Part shown: piece after piece, positions 5,882 through 10,823 of the stretch
Numbering within the stretch: the stretch's first letter is position 1
Layout: every line of letters begins with the position of its first letter
NCBI GenBank assembly: GCA_900542945.1
Contig: UQPI01000068.1
Span: forward strand, 1 to 10,823
Direction of reading: 5' to 3'
Source of the DNA: an uncultured Collinsella sp.
GTDB taxonomy: Bacteria; Actinomycetota; Coriobacteriia; Coriobacteriales; Coriobacteriaceae
DNA: 10,823 bases
The notes under the pieces: generated by a model
What the model was told of the DNA's origin: nothing
Database searches by the model: none
What the model saw: the letters and a program-made list of their open reading frames with translations, nothing else
Made by a program: the position numbers and the translations under genes

Positions 5882-7069
5882 ATGTCGAGCCTCACCGGTA
5901 AGTCATTGAACCCTGTTATGAATCGCAGGAGCGTTATCGCGAGCGCAGCAGGTCTGGGGGCGATGTCCATTCTAGCGGGCTGCTCCTCCAACGGCGGCGA
6001 CAGTGGTTCCGCTTCGGGCGACGCTTCGTTTAAGATCGGCACCATCGGCCCGCTGACCGGCACCAACGCGTCCTACGGCAAGTCTGTTACCCAGGGCGTC
6101 GAGCTTGGCTGCAAGGACTTCTCCACCAAGGAGCTGCCGCTTGCCAGCAAGGCCGAGGATGACCAGGCCGATGGCGAGAAGGCCGTCAACGCCTTCAACA
6201 CCCTGCTCGACTGGGGCATGCAGGCCCTCGTCGGCCCAACCACCACGGGTGCGTCGGTTGCCGTTGCCGCCGAGTGCGGTAACGACCCCAAGACGTTCAT
6301 GATCACCCCGTCCGCGTCCTCCGAGGACGTCACCGACGGCAAGGATTGCGTCTTCCAGGTCTGCTTTACCGATCCCAACCAGGGCGTCAACGCTGCCAAG
6401 TTCCTGGCGCAGAAGTATGCGGACGAGAAGTTCGTGCTGTTCTATAACTCCGGCGACGCTTATTCTTCGGGTGTCGCGGATGCCTTTAAGGCCCAGGCCG
6501 CTGAGTCCAAGCTCGAGGTTGTCGACGAGGAGACCTTTAAGGACGACTCCGCCACGAGCTTTACCAACCAGCTGACCAAGGCCAAGCAGGCCGGTGCCAC
6601 CATGATCTTCGCGCCGATCTACTACACGCCGGCGTCCGTCCTGCTCAAGAATGCCAAGGACATGGGCTACGACGTCAAGATGATGGGCTGCGACGGCATG
6701 GACGGCATCCTGGGCGTTGAGGGCTTCGACACCTCTCTTGCCGAGGGTCTGCTGCTCATGACCCCGTTCTCCGCCGACGATGAGAAGAACGCCGACTTCG
6801 TCATCGCTTACAAGGATAAGTACGGCGATACCCCCGACCAGTTTGCCGCCGACGCCTACGATGGCGTGCACGCGGTGGCCGAGGCCCTCAAGGAGGCCGG
6901 TCTTGGTGTCGACGCCGACCCGACCGAGGTCGCCGAGAAGCTGCCCAAGGCTATGCTCAAGATTACCGTTGACGGTCTGACCGGCAAGCTCACCTGGAAC
7001 GATAAGGGCCAGGTCCAGAAGGACCCCACGGCGTACGTTATCACCGACGGCAAGTACGTACAGGCCTAA
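5882..7069 (+). CDS. livJ: Branched-chain amino acid ABC transporter, substrate-binding lipoprotein
   Basis: This 395-residue extracytoplasmic receptor of the Peripla_BP_6 (LivJ) family binds Leu/Ile/Val or related amino acids and hands them to LivHM. The N-terminus has RR (residues 15-16), a hydrophobic stretch and a lipobox LAGC with Cys34, so it is a membrane-anchored lipoprotein; the twin Arg leaves Tat export possible. After a Ser/Gly-rich linker, the mature domain opens FKIGTIGPLTG (50-60), the family's usual first strand. ATG 5882 has AGGAG 6 nt upstream; a second Met at residue 13 is an alternative start that would keep the signal peptide. The gene ends in a tandem TAA-TAG. It heads the liv operon and is separated from livH by hairpins. 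Exact substrate is inferred from gene order; related receptors also take other amino acids or amides. Confidence 0.93.
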   Translation: MSSLTGKSLNPVMNRRSVIASAAGLGAMSILAGCSSNGGDSGSASGDASFKIGTIGPLTGTNASYGKSVTQGVELGCKDFSTKELPLASKAEDDQADGEKAVNAFNTLLDWGMQALVGPTTTGASVAVAAECGNDPKTFMITPSASSEDVTDGKDCVFQVCFTDPNQGVNAAKFLAQKYADEKFVLFYNSGDAYSSGVADAFKAQAAESKLEVVDEETFKDDSATSFTNQLTKAKQAGATMIFAPIYYTPASVLLKNAKDMGYDVKMMGCDGMDGILGVEGFDTSLAEGLLLMTPFSADDEKNADFVIAYKDKYGDTPDQFAADAYDGVHAVAEALKEAGLGVDADPTEVAEKLPKAMLKITVDGLTGKLTWNDKGQVQKDPTAYVITDGKYVQA

Positions 7070-7072
7070 TAG

Positions 7073-7095
7073 ACCGCCTTACATTGAGCGGTTTT
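7073..7095 (+). promoter_or_regulatory. Short hairpin after livJ, weak terminator candidate
   Basis: ACCGC (7073-7077) pairs with GCGGT (7088-7092) across a 10-nt loop, followed by TTT. It begins immediately after the livJ double stop. The stem is short and the T-run brief, so at most a weak stop. Confidence 0.3.
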
Positions 7096-7100
7096 GATCC

Positions 7101-7132
7101 CAAGCAGGGGAGGTTTTGGCCTTCCCTGCTTG
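7101..7132 (+). promoter_or_regulatory. Strong intercistronic hairpin between livJ and livH
   Basis: A 13-bp stem pairs 7101-7113 with 7120-7132 (one G-T wobble) around the loop TTTTGG. No T-run follows, so it is probably not a full terminator. In ABC transporter operons such hairpins commonly protect the upstream receptor message from 3' decay, or reduce read-through so that the binding protein outnumbers the permease. That role here is inference. CCAAGCA (7100-7106) can also pair in a second register with TGCTTGG (7131-7137). Confidence 0.65.
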
Positions 7133-7142
7133 CTTGGTATCT

Positions 7143-7162
7143 AGGGACAGTGTAACGTCCCT
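7143..7162 (+). promoter_or_regulatory. Perfect hairpin AGGGAC-N8-GTCCCT before livH
   Basis: A 6-bp perfect inverted repeat with an 8-nt loop is followed by GTTTC. It lies 46 nt before the livH ATG and downstream of the larger hairpin. It could be a partial terminator or the remnant of an intergenic repeat; the GGGAC/GTCCC arms recall, but do not match, the array units at 2804-2973. Confidence 0.45.
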
Positions 7163-7208
7163 GTTTCATACATTAACTGGAAACCTATTCGAAAGGGGGA
7201 TGTGGAAC

Positions 7209-8090
7209 ATGACGGTCTTTATCCAATACCTGGTCAACGGCCTGTCCATGGGCAGCGTCTACGCCATCATCGCGTTGGGCTACACCATGGTCTACGGTAT
7301 CGCCAAGATGCTAAACTTCGCTCACGGCGACGTCATCATGGTCGGTGCCTATATCTCGTTCTGTGCCACGTCGTATCTCGGCCTCCCGGGCTGGGCATCT
7401 GTAATTCTCTCTTGTGTGGTCTGTACCGTTCTCGGTGTTCTCATCGAGGGCCTGGCATACAAGCCGCTGCGTCAGGCGGGCCCGCTGGCCGTTCTGATCA
7501 CGGCCATCGGCGTGTCTTACTTCCTGCAGAACGCCGCGCAGCTTCTGTGGGGCGCCACGCCCAAGAACTTCACTTCGCTCGTCACCTTCCCGGTGCCGGA
7601 GTTCTTGGCCAAGTTCAACGTGAGCGCCGTATCGCTCGTCACCATCGTCGCCTGCCTGGTTATCATGGCCGGCCTGATGTTCTTTACAGGTAAGACCAAG
7701 ATGGGCAAAGCCATGCGCGCCGTGTCCGAGGACAAGGCCGCCGCTCAGCTCATGGGCATCAACGTCAACCGCACTATTTCGATGACGTTTGCCATCGGCT
7801 CTGCCCTTGCCGCCATCGCCGGTGTGCTTCTGTGCTCCTACTCGCCGGTGTTGCAGCCCACGACGGGTGCCATGCCTGGCATCAAGGCCTTCGACGCCGC
7901 CGTCTTCGGCGGTATCGGCTCCATCCCTGGCGCCTTTGTCGGTGGCATTCTCATCGGCATCATCGAGGCGATGGCGCAGGCCTACATTTCCACGAGCCTT
8001 GCCAACTCCATCGTCTTTGGTGTTCTGATCATCGTCCTGCTCGTCAAGCCTGCCGGCCTCTTGGGCAAGTACGTCCCCGAGAAGGTGTAG
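7209..8090 (+). CDS. livH: Branched-chain amino acid ABC transporter, permease LivH
   Basis: This 293-residue inner-membrane subunit is one half of the translocation channel. It is almost wholly hydrophobic, with about eight membrane spans. LivH-type landmarks are LNFAHGDVIMVGAY (residues 35-48), the ATPase-contacting loop GKAMRAVSEDKAAAQLMGI (166-184) and KAFDAAVFGGIGSIPGAFVG (226-245). I chose ATG 7209 because AAAGGGGG lies 9 nt upstream and the protein then starts as the family does (TVFIQYLVNGLSMGS). An in-frame ATG at 7200 overlaps the ribosome site spacing, and a longer frame from 7116 runs through the intergenic hairpins and is not protein-like. The stop TAG directly touches the livM GTG start. 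Confidence 0.95.
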   Translation: MTVFIQYLVNGLSMGSVYAIIALGYTMVYGIAKMLNFAHGDVIMVGAYISFCATSYLGLPGWASVILSCVVCTVLGVLIEGLAYKPLRQAGPLAVLITAIGVSYFLQNAAQLLWGATPKNFTSLVTFPVPEFLAKFNVSAVSLVTIVACLVIMAGLMFFTGKTKMGKAMRAVSEDKAAAQLMGINVNRTISMTFAIGSALAAIAGVLLCSYSPVLQPTTGAMPGIKAFDAAVFGGIGSIPGAFVGGILIGIIEAMAQAYISTSLANSIVFGVLIIVLLVKPAGLLGKYVPEKV

Positions 8091-9179
8091 GTGAGCGTTA
8101 TGAAGTTTCTTAAAGACAAGCAGACGCGTCACGACTTTGTTACGTACGCCATGTGCCTTGTGGCGTTCGCCATCGTGTTCTTTATGCAGTCCAACCACAT
8201 GATTCCGCGCATGATCGCCGGTCAGCTGGTTCCCATCACGGCCTATATCGTCATGGCCATCTCCCTTAACCTCGTTGTCGGCATCGCGGGCGACTTGTCG
8301 CTGGGCCACGCGGGCTTTATGAGTGTCGGTGCCTATACGGGAATCGTCACCGCCGTCGCGCTGGAGAGCGCCGTTCCCTCCGATCCGGTGCGCCTTATCA
8401 TCAGCATCGTGGTCGGTGCCATCGCTGCCGCCATCCTGGGCTTCTTGATCGGCATCCCGGTCCTTCGCCTGAGCGGCGATTACCTGGCTATCGTGACGCT
8501 GGCCTTTGGCGAGATCATCAAAGAGATCGTCACCTGCCTTATCGTGGGCGTCGACTCCCGCGGCCTGCATGTGATCTTTAACATCACAGGTAACTCCACG
8601 ATCGACGACCTGCACCTGCTCGAGGACGGCACCGCCATCATCAAGGGCGCGCAGGGCGCATCGGGCGTGTCGACGTACTCGACCTTCCTCGCCGGTGCCA
8701 TCCTGGTCATGGTCGCGCTCGTGATCGTGCTCAACCTGGTTCGCAGCCGTACCGGCCGTGCCATTATGGCCGTGCGCGACAACAAGATCGCTGCCGAGTC
8801 CGTGGGCATCTCCGTCACCGAGTACCGCATGATCGCCTTCGTGGTTTCCGCCGCTCTCGCCGGCGCTGCCGGAGCCCTCTTCGGCGGTAACTTCTCGCAG
8901 CTTTCCGCCACCAAGTTCGACTTCAACACGTCCATCCTCATCCTGGTATTCGTGGTCCTGGGCGGTCTGGGCAATATGCGCGGCTCCGTCATCGCGGCGG
9001 CGTTGCTCACGGTGCTTCCCGAGCTGCTCCGTCAGTTCTCGGACTACCGCATGCTCATCTACGCCATCGTGCTGATTCTGGTCATGATCTTTACCAACAA
9101 CCCGCAGCTCAAGTCGTTCTTCGCACGCATTAAGGACCGCTTTGCTTCCAAGAAGGAGGTGGCAGCCGATGCCCAGTAA
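8091..9179 (+). CDS. livM: Branched-chain amino acid ABC transporter, permease LivM
   Basis: The second channel subunit has 362 residues. Landmarks are GIAGDLSLGHAGFMSVGAY (residues 64-82), the coupling loop GRAIMAVRDNKIAAESVGI (222-240) and VFVVLGGLGNMRGS (286-299). The tail (about 340-362) is charged and probably cytoplasmic. Between about 155 and 195 lies a polar extracytoplasmic loop (HVIFNITGNSTIDDLHLLED), as in many LivM proteins. The start is either GTG 8091, abutting the livH stop with AAGG 5 nt upstream, or ATG 8100 with AGGTG 6 nt upstream; only three residues are affected. The 3' end overlaps livG by 11 nt, consistent with translational coupling. Confidence 0.94.
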   Translation: MSVMKFLKDKQTRHDFVTYAMCLVAFAIVFFMQSNHMIPRMIAGQLVPITAYIVMAISLNLVVGIAGDLSLGHAGFMSVGAYTGIVTAVALESAVPSDPVRLIISIVVGAIAAAILGFLIGIPVLRLSGDYLAIVTLAFGEIIKEIVTCLIVGVDSRGLHVIFNITGNSTIDDLHLLEDGTAIIKGAQGASGVSTYSTFLAGAILVMVALVIVLNLVRSRTGRAIMAVRDNKIAAESVGISVTEYRMIAFVVSAALAGAAGALFGGNFSQLSATKFDFNTSILILVFVVLGGLGNMRGSVIAAALLTVLPELLRQFSDYRMLIYAIVLILVMIFTNNPQLKSFFARIKDRFASKKEVAADAQ

Positions 9180-10029
9180 GTTTGAGTTCAACAAGGGCAA
9201 GATGGTCCCGTATCCTTCTGGCGCCATCGTTCCCGACCGCGACCTGGGCCAGCGCCCGGCGCTCGAGTGCATCCACTTGGGCATTGAATTTGGCGGCCTT
9301 AAGGCAGTCGACGACTTTAGCCTGACCATCGGTAAGACCGAGATCGCCGGTCTGATCGGTCCCAACGGTGCCGGTAAGACCACGGTCTTCAACCTGCTCA
9401 CCAAGGTGTACCAGCCCACGCACGGTACCATCCTGCTCGACGGTGAGGACACCTCGGGCAAGTCGGTCTATCAGGTCAACCGCATGGGTATTGCCCGTAC
9501 CTTCCAGAACATTCGCCTGTTCAACACCATGACGGTGGAGGACAACGTCAAGGTCGGTCTGCACAACCAGGAGCGCTACTCCGGCTTTGAGGGCGTGCTG
9601 CGCCTGCCGACGTATTGGAAGCACGAGAAGGCCGCCCACGAGCGCGCCATGGAGCTGCTGTCCATTTTTGATATGGAGCACCTGGCAAACGAGCAGGCCG
9701 GCTCGCTGCCTTACGGCGCCCAGCGTCGTCTGGAGATCGTCCGCGCGCTTGCCACCAACCCCAAACTGCTGCTGCTCGACGAGCCTGCCGCCGGCATGAA
9801 CCCGTCCGAGACCGCGGAGCTCATGGAGAACATCGTCAAGATCCGCGACACCTTTGGCATCGCCATTATGCTTATCGAGCATGATATGTCGCTCGTCATG
9901 AACATCTGCGAGGGCATCTGCGTGCTCAACTTTGGTAAGGTCATCGCTAAGGGCACGGCAGAGGAAATCCAGAACAACGACGCCGTTATCGAGGCGTATC
10001 TGGGCAAGCAGGATAAGGGGGAGAACTAA
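9169..10029 (+). CDS. livG: Branched-chain amino acid ABC transporter, ATPase LivG
   Basis: This is one of the two cytoplasmic ATPases that power the transporter, 286 residues long. It shows Walker A GPNGAGKTT (residues 64-72), Q-loop Gln113 in ARTFQN, the LivG form of the signature LPYGAQRRLEI (180-190), Walker B LLLLDEP (200-206, Glu205) and the switch His238 in IEHD. About 30 residues precede the usual start of the domain (ALECIHLGIEFGG), slightly longer than typical LivG. The start at 9169 is decided by a perfect AAGGAGGT (9153-9160) 8 nt upstream; a longer frame from 9142 is not supported. It overlaps livM and abuts livF. Confidence 0.95.
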   Translation: MPSKFEFNKGKMVPYPSGAIVPDRDLGQRPALECIHLGIEFGGLKAVDDFSLTIGKTEIAGLIGPNGAGKTTVFNLLTKVYQPTHGTILLDGEDTSGKSVYQVNRMGIARTFQNIRLFNTMTVEDNVKVGLHNQERYSGFEGVLRLPTYWKHEKAAHERAMELLSIFDMEHLANEQAGSLPYGAQRRLEIVRALATNPKLLLLDEPAAGMNPSETAELMENIVKIRDTFGIAIMLIEHDMSLVMNICEGICVLNFGKVIAKGTAEEIQNNDAVIEAYLGKQDKGEN

Positions 10030-10743
10030 ATGGCAGAGCCGATGCTTTCCGTCTACAACATCAACGTCTGGTACGGCGCCATCCACGCCATCAAGGACAT
10101 CTCCTTTAACGTTAACGAGGGCGAGATCGTGGCTCTGATCGGCGCGAACGGTGCCGGTAAGTCCACGACGCTCAAGACCGTCTCGGGCCTGCTACGCTCT
10201 AAGACCGGCTCCATCAAGTTTATGGGCGAGGACATTACCCATACGCCCGCCGACAAGCTGGTTGGTAAGGGTCTGGCTCAGGTTCCCGAGGGTCGTCGCG
10301 CCTTTTTGCAGATGACGGTCGAGGAGAACCTGGAAATGGGCGCCTATACGCAGCCCAAGTCAACGGTGGCTCCGGGCCTTGAGCGCGTCTACGAGCAGTT
10401 CCCTCGCCTTAAGGAGCGCCGTCGCCAAGTCGCCGGCACCCTTTCGGGCGGCGAGCAGCAGATGCTCGTTATGGGCCGCGCCCTTATGAGTAACCCCAAG
10501 CTGCTCATGCTTGACGAGCCTTCCATGGGCCTGGCGCCGATTCTGATTGAGCAGATCTTCCAGATTGTCGAGGACCTGCACAAGGCCGGCACCACGGTGC
10601 TTCTGGTCGAGCAGAACGCGCAGATGGCGCTCTCGATCGCCACGCGTGGCTACGTGCTCGAGACCGGCAAGATCACCATGACCGGCACGGGCCAAGAGCT
10701 CCTGCACGACGATAACGTCCGCAAAGCCTATCTTGGTGGCTAG
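10030..10743 (+). CDS. livF: Branched-chain amino acid ABC transporter, ATPase LivF
   Basis: The partner ATPase of LivG has 237 residues, the usual LivF length. It shows Walker A GANGAGKST (residues 38-46), Q-loop Gln84 in LAQVPEGR (82-89), signature LSGGEQQ (138-144), Walker B LLMLDEP (158-164) and the LivF-typical EQN (194-196) where other ABC proteins have the switch His. The C-terminus has the family's ending VRKAYLGG. The ATG directly follows the livG TAA, with AAGGGGGAG 6 nt upstream. It completes a five-gene importer set, so the operon is functionally whole within this window. Confidence 0.96.
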   Translation: MAEPMLSVYNINVWYGAIHAIKDISFNVNEGEIVALIGANGAGKSTTLKTVSGLLRSKTGSIKFMGEDITHTPADKLVGKGLAQVPEGRRAFLQMTVEENLEMGAYTQPKSTVAPGLERVYEQFPRLKERRRQVAGTLSGGEQQMLVMGRALMSNPKLLMLDEPSMGLAPILIEQIFQIVEDLHKAGTTVLLVEQNAQMALSIATRGYVLETGKITMTGTGQELLHDDNVRKAYLGG

Positions 10744-10745
10744 GA

Positions 10746-10774
10746 GGTTCCGCCGTTCTACCGAACGGCGGACC
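10746..10774 (+). promoter_or_regulatory. GC-rich hairpin immediately after livF
   Basis: CCGCCGTTC (10750-10758) pairs perfectly with GAACGGCGG (10763-10771) around a 4-nt loop, extended by a T-A pair and GG/CC with one bulge. No T-run follows, so it is a poor intrinsic terminator. It may protect the operon's 3' end or partly attenuate transcription into the next gene. Confidence 0.5.
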
Positions 10775-10814
10775 GGCCGACGCTGCGCGGGCACCAGAGC
10801 GACAACTAGTCATT

Positions 10815-10823
10815 CAAAGAGGA
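10815..10823 (+). promoter_or_regulatory. Possible ribosome binding site at the window edge
   Basis: The window ends in AAAGAGGA, a Shine-Dalgarno-like string, about 75 nt after livF. A further plus-strand gene may start just beyond the edge; this cannot be confirmed here. Confidence 0.3.

Noticed and set aside
7311..9461. A 716-codon minus-strand ORF antisense to livH-livM-livG
   Set aside because: Very rich in Asp, Gly, His and Arg as expected for the complement of GC-rich membrane protein genes; the sense strand has three well-recognised transporter genes.
10746..10774. Rho-independent terminator after livF
   Set aside because: Stem is strong but no T-run follows; listed only as a hairpin.

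Overview
The window looks like chromosomal DNA from a high-GC Gram-positive gut actinobacterium. Its gene content and codon style fit the Coriobacteriia, and Collinsella is my best guess, made from memory of such proteins rather than from a search. Coding regions are GC-rich. The genes have clear Shine-Dalgarno sites, and the closing stop of every long gene is TAA or TAG.

Layout: (1) 1-1041, minus strand: the N-terminal 347 residues of the large purine enzyme PurL (FGAM synthase), cut by the window edge. (2) 1226-2788, plus strand: a CPA2/Kef-type cation:proton antiporter interrupted by one in-frame TGA at codon 99. (3) 2789-3072: a convergent intergenic region. It holds a very regular array of six 15-nt units in strictly alternating orientation, exactly 31 bp apart, followed by a strong plus-strand terminator. 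(4) 3073-3822, minus strand: a classical short-chain dehydrogenase/reductase. (5) 4044-5387, minus strand: homoserine dehydrogenase (hom) with its own terminator at 3979-4012. (6) 5388-5881: a long divergent hom/liv intergenic region. It contains an AT-rich island, a 36-codon small ORF rich in Leu, Ile and Val codons, and leader hairpins. (7) 5882-10743, plus strand: a complete HAAT-family branched-chain amino acid ABC transporter, livJ-livH-livM-livG-livF. The last four genes abut or overlap, and three hairpins lie between livJ and livH. The window ends on a Shine-Dalgarno-like AAAGAGGA.

How it fits together: LivJ is a lipoprotein that captures substrate outside the membrane. LivH and LivM form the channel, and LivG and LivF supply ATP hydrolysis. 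The divergent hom gene makes homoserine, the precursor of threonine, methionine and (through threonine) isoleucine. Amino acid synthesis and amino acid uptake therefore share one control region. The most unusual items are the 31-bp alternating array, the in-frame TGA in the antiporter, and the small BCAA-codon-rich ORF ahead of the liv operon.
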